Shown: positions 34,707 through 48,082, counted from the stretch's first letter. The stretch is 64,000 bases of DNA from Paenibacillus durus (GCF_000756615.1 NZ_CP009288.1:1116001-1180000), one strand, 5' to 3'. Notes: generated from the letters alone by a model not told the origin. Translations and numbers: made by a program.

Positions 34707-35174
34707 ATGATCATCGTCAGCTCTTGCCTGGCCGGTGTCGAGTGCCGGTACGACGGCTCACATAATGTACTGGATAAAATACAGAAATTGGCCCGTGAGA
34801 ACAAGGCGGTGCTTGTCTGCCCCGAGGTGTTGGGCGGATGTCCCACGCCGCGCGAGCCGGCCGAGATTGTGGGCGGAACAGGTGAAGATGTCTTAGCCGG
34901 AAACGCCAAGGTTATCGACTGGTCCGGCAAAGATGTTACCGGGCTTTTTGTAGCGGGCGCTTATAATGCTCTTGAAACGGCGCGGAAGCACAATGCTTCT
35001 CTCATCGTCCTAAAAGAAAACAGCCCTTCCTGCGGCAGTGGAATGATCTATGACGGCCGGTTTGTAGGCAATAAAATTCCCGGAGAAGGTGTTACTGCGG
35101 CGCTGCTTAGACGGGAAGGCTTCAAAGTCATTTCGGAAAAAGAGTTCGCGTCCGGGGAGTTCGATGCTCAGTAA
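34707..35174 (+). CDS. DUF523-family protein
   Basis: 155 residues. Conserved Cys/Gly motifs of the family are all present: SSCLAGVECRYDG (5-17), CPEVLGGCPTPREPAEI (about 38-54) and LKENSPSCGSGMIYDG (about 98-113). The function of the family is not established; the conserved cysteines suggest metal or redox chemistry. AAGGAG lies nine bases before the ATG. A bidirectional terminator follows at 35258. Confidence 0.85.
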   Translation: MIIVSSCLAGVECRYDGSHNVLDKIQKLARENKAVLVCPEVLGGCPTPREPAEIVGGTGEDVLAGNAKVIDWSGKDVTGLFVAGAYNALETARKHNASLIVLKENSPSCGSGMIYDGRFVGNKIPGEGVTAALLRREGFKVISEKEFASGEFDAQ

Positions 35175-35257
35175 ATCGGCTCTGCCAAGGTGGATTCGGA
35201 TAGTTTGACCCACTGCCGGGTGAACATCATTTTTAAGCGTCTAGTCGAAAATAAAGT

Positions 35258-35294
35258 AAAAATGCCCCGGTCATCATGTGATTGGGGCATTTTT
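35258..35294. terminator. Bidirectional terminator
   Basis: AAAAATGCCCC pairs with GGGGCATTTTT; it serves the DUF523 gene and the small convergent gene. Confidence 0.85.
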
Positions 35295-35345
35295 GCGTAC
35301 TAATTATTCCGGTCGCCGTTCGCGGACGTCAGTTAGAATGGAATG

Positions 35346-35474
35346 TCATTTATTCGTACTGTGCTGCTTATTCTGCAGTTTGAATCCGGCGTTCCCTTTG
35401 CCGTGGTGCTTATTTTTTTCGTCTTTCTTTTGGGTATCATGCAATTTTTCCACAAATTCATTGGTGCTTTCCAT
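35346..35474 (-). CDS. Small DUF4023-like protein
   Basis: 42 residues, too short for most gene finders. A near-perfect AAGGAGGAG precedes the ATG at 35474. The product is strongly hydrophilic: MESTNEFVEKLHDTQKKDEK, then a Lys/His/Gly-rich middle and an ending with LQNKQH. This resembles the DUF4023 family of Bacillus and Paenibacillus as I recall it. The function is unknown. A terminator on its downstream side (35258-35294) supports that it is a real transcript. Confidence 0.68.
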   Translation of the reverse strand: MESTNEFVEKLHDTQKKDEKNKHHGKGNAGFKLQNKQHSTNK

Positions 35475-35638
35475 GGTTCTCCTCCTTCAGGCAATAAGCT
35501 TGGTATTAATGTAACCCGTTTGCTTGCAAACCATGTACTCCGCTTCCTCGTTCGGTAATACGATATGCTGTTCTGTTCATTCACGGGTATGATAGAGTGA
35601 AAATAAAAAACGCACGCTGCGCAAAAGGAGCAAACGGC

Positions 35639-36493
35639 ATGGAACTTGTTTTTGTCTACGGAACATTACGACAGGGAGAAGATAATCATCATCTAATGGA
35701 TAAAGCCCGGCCGGTTGCGCTCATGGCGTGGACCCGGGGGATTTTGATGGATACGCGGCGCGGCTATCCGGCAATGACAGCAGAAGATTCCGGTTTCGTG
35801 GCTGGCGAGCTGTACGAAGTGACGCCGGAGATGATGATCCAGCTGGACGAATTGGAGGACTTTCACGGTCCCGGGAATCCGGCGAATGAATATGAGCGCA
35901 TCAGAACGGAAGTAACAACCGACAGCGGAAAGCGGGAAGCGTGGGTGTATGTATACCCGGAGCGAAAACATGATGTGATTGTTCATGGAGATTGGAAGCT
36001 GCATCTGCTGAGGCAGAACCCGAATGTGCTTTATTTTGCCTATGGAAGCTGTATGGATATGGAGAGGATTACACTCGCTGGAGCTTCCGAATGGTTTGCT
36101 GATGTGAGAGGACGCGGAGCAGCCGAGGGGTTCTGTCTTCAATTTACGTATCGGGCCGAGGATGGGGGTCGCGCCGATCTTGTCGAGACCGGAGGCAGGA
36201 CGGAGGGAAAGCTTTACTATATACCTATCCAATGTCTTGACGGTTATTTATATCTTCGGGAAGGTGTGCACAACGAAAAATATCGTCCTGCCGTTATCCC
36301 TGTTCAGTGCGCTGACGGCAGCATGCAGGATGCGATAACGTTTGTGGTAGTAGACAAAAGCTCCGAGCTGTCTCCGCCAGGACATTACCTTCGGGAGATT
36401 TTGCGTGGAGCACGGCCGGTCGTGTCAGCAGAGTATTATGCGGAATTGGAAGACCGAGTCTGGAAGGAGTATGGATTTCGGCTTGATGAATAA
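35639..36493 (+). CDS. Tandem gamma-glutamylcyclotransferase-fold (AIG2-like) protein
   Basis: 284 residues from ATG 35639 with AAAGGAG upstream; the longer frame has no ribosome site. Two cyclotransferase-like units occur in a row. The first begins with VFVYGTLRQGEDNHHLM (4-20) and has the LDELEDF motif with an acidic catalytic-type Glu. The second begins with LYFAYGSCMDMERI (about residue 132). Single-domain relatives cleave gamma-glutamyl amines or release 5-oxoproline. The substrate is unknown, and the fusion is uncommon. Confidence 0.8.
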   Translation: MELVFVYGTLRQGEDNHHLMDKARPVALMAWTRGILMDTRRGYPAMTAEDSGFVAGELYEVTPEMMIQLDELEDFHGPGNPANEYERIRTEVTTDSGKREAWVYVYPERKHDVIVHGDWKLHLLRQNPNVLYFAYGSCMDMERITLAGASEWFADVRGRGAAEGFCLQFTYRAEDGGRADLVETGGRTEGKLYYIPIQCLDGYLYLREGVHNEKYRPAVIPVQCADGSMQDAITFVVVDKSSELSPPGHYLREILRGARPVVSAEYYAELEDRVWKEYGFRLDE

Positions 36494-36691
36494 GGAGCGC
36501 CTACTGAAGAGAGTAGCTTTGTCGGAACGAACTGCGGCAGATGCGGATGCGACCGTGCGCTTCATATTAGAGAATAAAAATAAATTAATATTTTTGCAAA
36601 TTAATGCTTGCGCTCCTCGTGTATTCATGGTATATTCTAATTCCGGCCAAGAAATACGAGTTCTGGTTCAAAAGAAATTTAAAAAAAGATC

Positions 36692-36720
36692 TTGCATTAA
36701 ACGGTCGGATGTGATATATT
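36692..36720 (+). promoter_or_regulatory. rrn operon promoter
   Basis: TTGCAT (36692-36697), 17-bp spacer, TATATT (36715-36720). About 200 bases of leader follow, with the TTTGA-x-CTTTGAAAACTGAACAACG-type sequence usual before Firmicute 16S genes. The rest of 36494-36927 holds no gene. Confidence 0.7.
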
Positions 36721-36927
36721 ATAAAAGTTGCTGCTGAGGCAAAGTTGAGCGGCGGCAAAGAAGTTTGATCTTTGAAAACTGAACAACGAGTGAGTGGGAA
36801 TTCGCTTTAAGCGAGTTCCAAAAATAAGATGGATTTCACAGCGTGTTTCACGCTTTTGAAATGCCATCCTTGAGAATGCAAATTCTCGTCAGATGTTTCA
36901 AATTGAGCTAATCGCTCTTTCAATACT

Positions 36928-41799
<4,872 letters not shown>

Positions 41800-41999
41800 A
41801 ATTCACCCCACAAAGTGAAGATGAGGCTGACGAAGCTGAATCCGAGTACTTTGCGGGGACCCCGGAATAGGGAAGACGCAATGTTTCGTTTCGAATCCAG
41901 TTTTCAGGCGATCAAGCCTGAAGAACGCTGCAACATTCATCCGCACCGGAAGGTGAAGGACCGAATGTTTCGCGGCAGCATTTGTTTCACAAATGCCCG

Positions 42000-42116
42000 T
42001 TTGGTGGCGATGGCGGAGGGGTTCCACGCGTACCCATCCCGAACACGACCGTTAAGCCCTCCAGCGCCGATGGTACTTGGACCGAAGGGTCCTGGGAGAG
42101 TAGGACGCTGCCAAGC
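42000..42116 (+). rRNA. rrf: 5S ribosomal RNA
   Basis: TTTGGTGGCGATGGCGGAGG at the 5' end pairs with the 3' GACGCTGCCAAGC. The internal ACACGACCGTTAAGCCCTC loop is characteristic. 117 bases. Confidence 0.95.
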
Positions 42117-42177
42117 GGACACCACATATATTCGTTGTGGTATTTTTTTTGCCGCGACGTTTACATATTACCTAAAA

Positions 42178-42255
<78 letters not shown>

Positions 42256-42257
42256 GG

Positions 42258-42330
42258 TCCCTGATAGCTCAGTTGGTAGAGCACTCGACTGTTAATCGAG
42301 TTGTCACAGGTTCGAGTCCTGTTCGGGGAG
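42258..42330 (+). tRNA. tRNA-Asn (GTT)
   Basis: Acceptor TCCCTGA/TCGGGGA, anticodon GTT, discriminator G. CCA is not encoded. Confidence 0.93.
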
Positions 42331-42408
42331 TTACCTTTCCGGAAAGCATAGATAGACAGAAATGTTTATAGTGCTTTCCGGGGTACTTTACATATCATGG
42401 AGAGGTGT

Positions 42409-42487
42409 CCGAGTTGGCCGAAGGAGCACGATTGGAAATCGTGTAGGCGTCAAAAGCGTCTCGAGGGTTCGAATCCCTCTCTCTCCG
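42409..42487 (+). tRNA. tRNA-Ser (GGA)
   Basis: Class II tRNA-like length of about 79 before CCA, with anticodon GGA between ACGATT and AATCGT, and discriminator G. CCA is not encoded. Confidence 0.92.
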
Positions 42488-42534
42488 TTGGATTCGTTTA
42501 CCGCAAGAGATGATATTGATATACTTTATAGCAT

Positions 42535-42609
42535 GGCCCGTTGGTCAAGGGGTTAAGACACCTCCCTTTCACGGAGGTAACAGGGGTTCGAATCCCCTAC
42601 GGGTCACCA
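42535..42609 (+). tRNA. tRNA-Glu (TTC)
   Basis: Acceptor GGCCCGT/ACGGGTC, anticodon TTC, encoded CCA. Confidence 0.95.
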
Positions 42610-42616
42610 ACTATAT

Positions 42617-42692
42617 GGAGGCTTAGCTCAGCTGGGAGAGCATCTGCCTTACAAGCAGAGGGTCGGGGGTTCGATCCCCTCAGCCTCCACCA
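42617..42692 (+). tRNA. tRNA-Val (TAC)
   Basis: Acceptor GGAGGCT/AGCCTCC, anticodon TAC, encoded CCA. Confidence 0.95.
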
Positions 42693-42720
42693 TATATGCA
42701 ACATTTGAATAAGGTACTGA

Positions 42721-42798
<78 letters not shown>

Positions 42799-42824
42799 AT
42801 CTTCTTATCAAAGAAGTGCCTCGT

Positions 42825-42901
42825 GGAACCGTGGTGTAGAGGCCTAACATGCCTGCCTGTCACGCAGGAGATCGCGGGTTCGAATCCCGTCGGTTCCGCC
42901 A
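42825..42901 (+). tRNA. tRNA-Asp (GTC)
   Basis: Acceptor GGAACCG/CGGTTCC, anticodon GTC, discriminator G, encoded CCA. Confidence 0.95.
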
Positions 42902-42949
42902 TTTGATTTATCTGTTCTTGTATAACCATTAACCGAATCATTTTATTAT

Positions 42950-43026
42950 GGCGGTCGTGGCGAAGGGGTTAACGCACCGGATTGTGGCTCCGGCATTCGT
43001 GGGTTCAAGTCCCATCGATCGCCCCA
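42950..43026 (+). tRNA. tRNA-His (GTG)
   Basis: Extra G at -1 opposite C73, anticodon GTG, encoded CCA. Confidence 0.94.
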
Positions 43027-43044
43027 TTGATTAATTTGTACTGT

Positions 43045-43119
43045 TGGGGATTAGCCAAGCGGTAAGGCAACGGACTTTGACTCCGTCATGCATAGGTTCG
43101 AATCCTATATCCCCAGCCA
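43045..43119 (+). tRNA. tRNA-Gln (TTG)
   Basis: Acceptor TGGGGAT/ATCCCCA, anticodon TTG, encoded CCA. Confidence 0.95.
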
Positions 43120-43190
43120 CTTCACCCCCAAAAAGTGAAGTTAAACTTAGATGATGACTCCGAGTACTTTTAGGGGACCCCATCTTACGC
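43120..43190 (+). repeat. Repeat inside the tRNA array, copy of the post-23S spacer
   Basis: TTCACCCC..AAAGTGAAG and TCCGAGTACTTT..GGGGACCCC occur here and again just after 23S (about 41804-41868). The first part can form a small TTCAC/GTGAA hairpin. Confidence 0.7.
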
Positions 43191-43266
43191 GAGCCATTAG
43201 CTCAGTTGGTAGAGCACCTGACTTTTAATCAGGGTGTCGAAGGTTCGAGTCCTTCATGGCTCACCA
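43191..43266 (+). tRNA. tRNA-Lys (TTT)
   Basis: Acceptor GAGCCAT/ATGGCTC, anticodon TTT, encoded CCA. Confidence 0.95.
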
Positions 43267-43278
43267 TGTTTTATCTTT

Positions 43279-43366
<88 letters not shown>

Positions 43367-43373
43367 TATTTTT

Positions 43374-43448
43374 GCGGACGTGGCTCAGCGGTAGAGCATC
43401 GCCTTGCCAAGGCGAGGGTCGCGGGTTCGATTCCCGTCGTCCGCTCCA
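43374..43448 (+). tRNA. tRNA-Gly (GCC)
   Basis: Acceptor GCGGACG/CGTCCGC, anticodon GCC, encoded CCA. Confidence 0.95.
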
Positions 43449-43454
43449 TATTTT

Positions 43455-43531
43455 GCGCCCTTAGCTCAGCTGGATAGAGCGTTTGACTACGAATCAAAAG
43501 GTCGGGAGTTCGAATCTCTCAGGGCGCGCCA
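43455..43531 (+). tRNA. tRNA-Arg (ACG)
   Basis: Acceptor GCGCCCT/AGGGCGC, anticodon ACG (A34 would be edited to inosine), encoded CCA. Confidence 0.95.
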
Positions 43532-43540
43532 TTATATTAA

Positions 43541-43614
43541 CGGGATGTAGCTCAGCTTGGTAGAGCACCTGGTTTGGGACCAGGGGGTCGCATGTTCGAA
43601 TCGTGTCATCCCGA
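43541..43614 (+). tRNA. tRNA-Pro (TGG)
   Basis: Acceptor CGGGATG/CATCCCG, anticodon TGG, discriminator A. CCA is not encoded. Confidence 0.94.
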
Positions 43615-43625
43615 TTTTCACCTAT

Positions 43626-43696
43626 GCGGGTGTAGTTCAATGGTAGAACTTCAGCCTTCCAAGCTGATAGCGTGGGTTCGATTCCCATCACCCGCT
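43626..43696 (+). tRNA. tRNA-Gly (TCC)
   Basis: Acceptor GCGGGTG/CACCCGC, anticodon TCC, discriminator T. CCA is not encoded. Last tRNA of the array. Confidence 0.94.
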
Positions 43697-43705
43697 TACT
43701 GCGTC

Positions 43706-43738
43706 AAAAAGACTTCTGCGCTGCAGAGGTCTTTTTTT
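43706..43738 (+). terminator. Terminator of rrn-tRNA operon
   Basis: AAAGACTTCTGC pairs with GCAGAGGTCTTT around a two-base loop, followed by a T run. It also ends the convergent gene at 43768. Confidence 0.85.
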
Positions 43739-43767
43739 GCTATACAGATCCGCATTCATAGTAGTTC

Positions 43768-43968
43768 TTATACGGCTTCAGCTTTGCCGAGGGATTCTGG
43801 GTTCGTTTTCTGGCGGGGAGCCGTTGTTTTTTCAAGGGGGACTGCTTCTTCCGCGCTTCTTAGCTTCTTCAGAACGTCATACACACTCTTGATTTCCCTG
43901 GTATCGATGATGATCTCTTTGCTGTCTGATGCCCCGGGCACTTTAAAACGCCAATGTTTATTTTCCAT
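43768..43968 (-). CDS. Small conserved-looking hypothetical protein
   Basis: 66 residues from ATG 43968 with AGGAGTGG upstream; the longer frame lacks a site. The N-terminal 40 residues look folded (ENKHWRFKVPG; KEIIIDTREIKSVYDVLKKL) and the C-terminal 25 are charged and Pro-rich. No signal or membrane segment. I do not recognise the family. It is convergent with the tRNA array and divergent from the LysR gene. Confidence 0.55.
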   Translation of the reverse strand: MENKHWRFKVPGASDSKEIIIDTREIKSVYDVLKKLRSAEEAVPLEKTTAPRQKTNPESLGKAEAV

Positions 43969-44099
43969 CGGTTCCACTCCTCCTAAATGGATTTCTTTTG
44001 TAACTCGATTATAATGGGCGAGGCGAATCATGTATAATGAAGGGAAATGATGGAGGACATCACTGTGGCTGATGGCTAAAAAGAAGGGAGCGTGCCGGG

Positions 44100-44999
44100 A
44101 TGGATATTGGTCTTCTGAAGGTGTTTATGGCGGTCGCCGAAGAAGGGAGTATTTCAAAAGCGGCCCAAAGTCTAAACTATGTACAATCGAATGTGACGGC
44201 AAGAATTCAGCAGCTGGAGCAAGAGCTGAAGACGCCACTCTTTTACCGGCACAGCCGGGGGATTACGCTTACTTCGGCGGGTCAGACCCTTATGACGTAT
44301 ACCGAGAAGATTTTAAATCTGCTGGAGGAGGCGGAAAAGGCGGTTCTGGATTCACCAATTCCCAAGGGCTCCATTACGGTTGGCTCCGATACGACGGCGG
44401 CCATACGCTTGCCCTCTATTTTATCCGCCTATCGCGGCAAATTTCCTGAGGTCGAAGTCCATCTGGAAATCGGATCAACGGATCACCTCATCAATGCGGT
44501 CCTGCAGTATTCCGTTAGCGGAGCCTTTGTGGACGGGCCGGTCGAGCATCCGGACATTATTCAGGAGTTTATCATTAACGAGCGTTTGGGACTGATCATA
44601 CCGGAAACGATGGATTTTCGCGGGCTCCGAACCATTAAGGACAAGACACTGCTGATCTTGAACCCAGACTGCATGTACAGGATGCAGTTGGAAGAGTGGC
44701 TCAGGGACGAAGGCTTCCGTCTAGCCAAAGTCATGCAGTTCGGAACAATGGAAGGGCTGCTGGGCTGTGTAAAGGCGGGGATCGGCTTTGTAGTGCTGCC
44801 TGTATCTTATTACAATAAGCTGAATGTCAAGGACGGCATCCGGTGCTACCCTTTTCCGGAGAGGTACCGGGAAGTTCCGACGGTTTTTATACGGCGGCGC
44901 GATCTGTACATGACGAGCGCCTATCATAAATTTATCGAGGAGCTAAAGGAGCATCTGCCGGAAGCGGTGTCGTGCGGAGCCCGGGCTTCGGAATCATAG
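44100..44999 (+). CDS. LysR-family transcriptional regulator
   Basis: 299 residues. N-terminal winged HTH (1-60: LLKVFMAVAEEGSISKAAQSL, NVTARIQQLEQELKTPLFYRHSRG), then the periplasmic-binding-like effector domain from about residue 88 (GSITVGSDTTAAIRLPSIL). It resembles the CzcR/YwqM branch of LysR proteins. The neighbours give no clear target; the DUF1847 gene 400 bases downstream is a possible one. GGGATG precedes the ATG, so the ribosome site is weak. Confidence 0.88.
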   Translation: MDIGLLKVFMAVAEEGSISKAAQSLNYVQSNVTARIQQLEQELKTPLFYRHSRGITLTSAGQTLMTYTEKILNLLEEAEKAVLDSPIPKGSITVGSDTTAAIRLPSILSAYRGKFPEVEVHLEIGSTDHLINAVLQYSVSGAFVDGPVEHPDIIQEFIINERLGLIIPETMDFRGLRTIKDKTLLILNPDCMYRMQLEEWLRDEGFRLAKVMQFGTMEGLLGCVKAGIGFVVLPVSYYNKLNVKDGIRCYPFPERYREVPTVFIRRRDLYMTSAYHKFIEELKEHLPEAVSCGARASES

Positions 45000-45084
45000 A
45001 GGAATAAATCCGAAACTAACTGTCCGTCCTGATGTTTTTTTGTAACATTTAAAGTGATTTTATTTATGAGCTGCGTTTCTTGTA

Positions 45085-45113
45085 TTGACGATCATAAGGC
45101 TAAGCATTAAAGT
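45085..45113 (+). promoter_or_regulatory. Predicted promoter of the DUF1847 gene
   Basis: TTGACG (45085-45090), 17-bp spacer, TAAAGT (45108-45113). It would produce a leader of about 280 bases ending in a strong hairpin before the gene. Confidence 0.45.
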
Positions 45114-45119
45114 CATACT

Positions 45120-45286
45120 AAGTTAGTGTGAATAGTGTGATAATTGATCCATCTAGATGATTAGAGGTCACTCAAACGCTGACTTTCTGGCGGGACGAGG
45201 AGTACTGAAATAAAAACCGACTTTACGAAAAGAGGTTGAGATACAAGGCATGCTGCGGCTGCGCTTTGTATTCTTAACCTTTTTTA
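45120..45286 (+). promoter_or_regulatory. Structured leader with intrinsic terminator before DUF1847 gene
   Basis: At 45234-45279 GGTTGAGATACAA pairs with TTGTATTCTTAACC around a GGCATGCTGCGGCTGCGC loop that can pair further, followed by six T. The 110 bases before it include a CGC/GCG hairpin near 45178-45195. The layout (promoter, about 110 nt, terminator, about 100 nt, gene) is that of an attenuator or riboswitch. No known aptamer class was recognised. Confidence 0.45.
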
Positions 45287-45401
45287 TATTCAGCAGTCAG
45301 GGCGGCCGGTAGTTCGTACATTTAAAGATCTCTTTTTTGTTTTTTAGCTGCTGAGCAGGATGGGATCACTTTACCAAAGATGCAATCTGGAGGAGGACAT
45401 T

Positions 45402-46046
45402 ATGGCGGATTATAGTTTTTCATGCACGAGCTGCGGTGTATACAACTGCACAACAAGGGAAGCGGAATTTCCGAAAGCCTGCCCCACGACGAATTCCGAT
45501 GAGGTGTTCCTTGAGGAAGCCCTTGATGCTTATAAAAAGGACGAGCTGGTATCGAGAATCGCACGGGCATCGGCGGAGGTCGAGGGACAACTCTACGGCA
45601 AGCTGACCAGAGTCGAGGAGATTATTGAATTTGCCAAAAAATTGGGCGCAAAGAAGATCGGTATTGCAACCTGCGCCGGATTGATTCAGGAAAGCAAGAT
45701 TTTTGCGAAAATTTTGAAAGCCCGGGGATTAGAATTCTATAGTGTCATATGCAAAGTCGGAGGCGTGGATAAGACCGAAATCGGCATCCCTGAAAAGGAT
45801 AAAGTAAGAAAAGGCGGCCATGAGTCGCTCTGCAATCCGCTTATGCAGGCGAGGATCCTCAATGCGGAACAAACTGATCTGAATGTGGTGGTCGGACTTT
45901 GCGTCGGTCATGATTCGCTGTTCATGAAATATTCGGACGCCCCTGTAACAACGTTGGTGACGAAGGACCGTGTTATGGGCCATAACACGGTTGCCGCGCT
46001 GTATACGACAGGCTCGTACTACGCCAAGCTTCTCCGTTCAGAATAA
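45402..46046 (+). CDS. DUF1847 (putative metal-binding) protein
   Basis: 214 residues from ATG 45402, with TGGAGGAGG eight bases upstream. The Cys-rich N-terminus (CTSCGVYNCTTRE, then ACPTT) fits the family, thought to bind metal. The rest looks like an alpha/beta domain (KKLGAKKIGIATCAGLIQESKIFAKIL; VVVGLCVGHDSLFMKYS). The role is unknown. A remnant of a molybdopterin oxidoreductase gene follows after 22 bases, which may mean that the two once formed an operon. Confidence 0.85.
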   Translation: MADYSFSCTSCGVYNCTTREAEFPKACPTTNSDEVFLEEALDAYKKDELVSRIARASAEVEGQLYGKLTRVEEIIEFAKKLGAKKIGIATCAGLIQESKIFAKILKARGLEFYSVICKVGGVDKTEIGIPEKDKVRKGGHESLCNPLMQARILNAEQTDLNVVVGLCVGHDSLFMKYSDAPVTTLVTKDRVMGHNTVAALYTTGSYYAKLLRSE

Positions 46047-46068
46047 AAAATTGGGAAGGGAGACGAAT

Positions 46069-46248
46069 ATGGGGGGGGGAGAAGGAGCATTTCCTTTATC
46101 CGGTTCTCGGCAGCCGCATGCAGAAGAACAGGTTATAAGGACGGCAGCTTCTTATAATTGCGGCGGTTTATGTGTATTGAAAGCGTATGTCGCCATCCTT
46201 GGCTTGTTTGTCATTAAAAGAGCGGACACAACAATTAGACGCATATAA
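46069..46248 (+). pseudogene. Probable remnant of a molybdopterin (DMSO-reductase family) oxidoreductase gene
   Basis: A good ribosome site (GGGAAGGGAG) precedes ATG 46069. The frame begins with a run of nine G (46071-46079, Gly-rich), then reads EQVIRTAASYNCGGLCVLKAYV, which I read as the start of a large molybdopterin oxidoreductase (first Cys pair of the iron-sulfur/Moco domain, written in two parts here: IRTAASYNCGG and LCVLKAYV). It then departs from the family and stops at 46246. The normal gene is above 2 kb, so the rest appears deleted. A genuine 59-residue peptide is the alternative. Confidence 0.5.
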
Positions 46249-46306
46249 TTTCCAAAAGTTTCAAATTGATTATGTGTCAGCATTGAGCATTTTGAGACAG
46301 CAGCAC

Positions 46307-46336
46307 AAAGCCCCGAACCAGGCGGTTCGGGGCTTT
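46307..46336. terminator. Terminator after katA, bidirectional
   Basis: AAAGCCCCGAACC pairs exactly with GGTTCGGGGCTTT around a four-base loop. Confidence 0.85.
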
Positions 46337-46359
46337 CCATAGAATAAAAATGGGGGATA

Positions 46360-47817
46360 TTAGTTCTCGGCCGCTGCTGACAGTCCGAGCCCTTCGGCAA
46401 TTCGGGTGCCGAACTCGGGATCGGCTTTGTAGAAATGGCCAATCTGGCGGAGCTTGATGTCATCTTGTTCCACCGGCTTCATCGCATCGACGATGTTGCG
46501 CACCAGTCTGGCGCGTTCGTCTTCGCTCAGCAGGCGGTACAGATCGCCAGGCTGGGTGTAGTGATCGTCATGGTCGTAGGCGACGCTGGCGGCCTGCCCG
46601 GAGACTTCATATGGGGCAATCTTGTGCTCCGGAGACTCTTTCGGTCCGCCGAAGCTGTTCGGTTCGTAGTATACGGAGGCGCCGCCGTTGCTGCCATAGG
46701 CCATCGCGCCGTCTCGTTGGTGGTTATGCACCGGGCACTGCGGACGGTTGATCGGGAGCTGATTATGGTTCGGTCCCACCCGGTAGCGGTGGGCGTCGGC
46801 ATAGGCGAACAGACGGCCCTGCAGCATTTTGTCGGGAGAAGCCTCGATGCCGGGAACGAAGGAACCCGGGGAGAAGGTGGCCTGCTCCACTTCGGCAAAA
46901 TAGTTCTCTGGATTGCGGTCCAAAACCATGCGGCCGACCTCAATCAGCGGGTAATCTTGTTGCGACCATACTTTGGTGACATCGTACGGATCGAAGCGGT
47001 ACGTATCCGCGTCTTCAATCGGCATAATCTGCACGTACAGCTTCCATGCCGGGAAATCGCCGTTGGCGATTGCGTTGAATAAGTCTTCCGTATGGTAATC
47101 CGGATGCTCTCCGGCGATTTTGGCTGCCACATCGACATCCATGTTCTGAATACCCTGCTCGGTTTTAAAATGGTATTTCACCCAAACGGCTTGTCCTTCG
47201 GCGTTGACCCATTTGAACGTATGGCTGCCGAAGCCGTGCATATGGCGCAGCGTTGCCGGAATGCCGCGGTCGGACATCAGAATGGTAACCTGATGCAGTG
47301 ACTCGGGCGAAAGGGACCAGAAATCCCAGACGGCTGTCGGATTTTTCAGATGGGTCTGAGGATGGCGCTTCTGCGTATGGATAAAGTCCGGGAACTTGAT
47401 CGCATCACGGATGAAGAAGACCGGAGTGTTATTGCCGACAAGATCGTAGTTTCCTTCCTCGGTGTAGAACTTGACGGCAAAGCCGCGCGGATCGCGGACG
47501 GTATCGGCCGAACCCAGTTCGCCGGCAACGGTGGAGAAACGGATGAACATGGGCGTGCGTTTGCCAATGTGGGAGAGGAAGGCTGTCTTTGTATATTGAG
47601 AAAGATCCTGAGTGACTTCAAAATATCCGTGAGCTCCGGCGCCTTTGGCATGAACGACACGTTCCGGGATGCGCTCTCTGTTGAAGTGAGCCAGCTTTTC
47701 CAGCAGATGGACGTCTTGGATCAAGGTCGGGCCTCGCGAGCCTGCGGTAAGCGAATTTTGGTTGTCTCCTACCGGAGCGCCCCAACTGGTCGTTAAGCGG
47801 TCATGGTTTGAACTCAT
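46360..47817 (-). CDS. katA: Monofunctional haem catalase
   Basis: 485 residues from ATG 47817, placed seven bases after GAGGTGA; an in-frame ATG six bases earlier is too close to it. Clade-3 small-subunit catalase: R53-VVH-AKGAGAHG contains the distal His (about 56), FSTVAGELGSADTVRDPRGFA follows, and RLFAYADAHRYRVG holds the proximal haem Tyr. It decomposes hydrogen peroxide in the cytoplasm. Just upstream (about 47862-47875) an A/T-rich dyad around ATCATGAT may be a PerR-type operator, but the match is loose. Confidence 0.95.
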   Translation of the reverse strand: MSSNHDRLTTSWGAPVGDNQNSLTAGSRGPTLIQDVHLLEKLAHFNRERIPERVVHAKGAGAHGYFEVTQDLSQYTKTAFLSHIGKRTPMFIRFSTVAGELGSADTVRDPRGFAVKFYTEEGNYDLVGNNTPVFFIRDAIKFPDFIHTQKRHPQTHLKNPTAVWDFWSLSPESLHQVTILMSDRGIPATLRHMHGFGSHTFKWVNAEGQAVWVKYHFKTEQGIQNMDVDVAAKIAGEHPDYHTEDLFNAIANGDFPAWKLYVQIMPIEDADTYRFDPYDVTKVWSQQDYPLIEVGRMVLDRNPENYFAEVEQATFSPGSFVPGIEASPDKMLQGRLFAYADAHRYRVGPNHNQLPINRPQCPVHNHQRDGAMAYGSNGGASVYYEPNSFGGPKESPEHKIAPYEVSGQAASVAYDHDDHYTQPGDLYRLLSEDERARLVRNIVDAMKPVEQDDIKLRQIGHFYKADPEFGTRIAEGLGLSAAAEN

Positions 47818-48031
47818 ACACATGTCACCTCATATGATTAAATTTAGATTTAGTATAAGTATCATGATAAATAGTATTTTTGGAAAAAGCAATATTTTAA
47901 ATAATATTTTAATTGAAAGGTTTTTAAAATAGGGCGGGAAGAGGGCGGAAATACTGGCAGGCAGACGCCGAAAATGTTGGGAGGCAGACGGCGAAAGACG
48001 GAAAAAGGCGGAAAGTATCCTGAGGATCAAT

Positions 48032-48060
48032 AAAAAAACCCATCCGATTAGGACGGGTTT
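48032..48060 (-). terminator. Terminator of glucan phosphorylase gene
   Basis: Read on the minus strand: AAACCCGTCC pairs with GGATGGGTTT, followed by a T run. Confidence 0.75.
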
Positions 48061-48082
48061 CGGACGGGTATGATGAGGGGAG

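Noticed and set aside
47862..47875. PerR operator in front of katA
   Set aside because: Only a partial match to TTATAATNATTATAA; kept as a remark in the katA entry, not as a feature.
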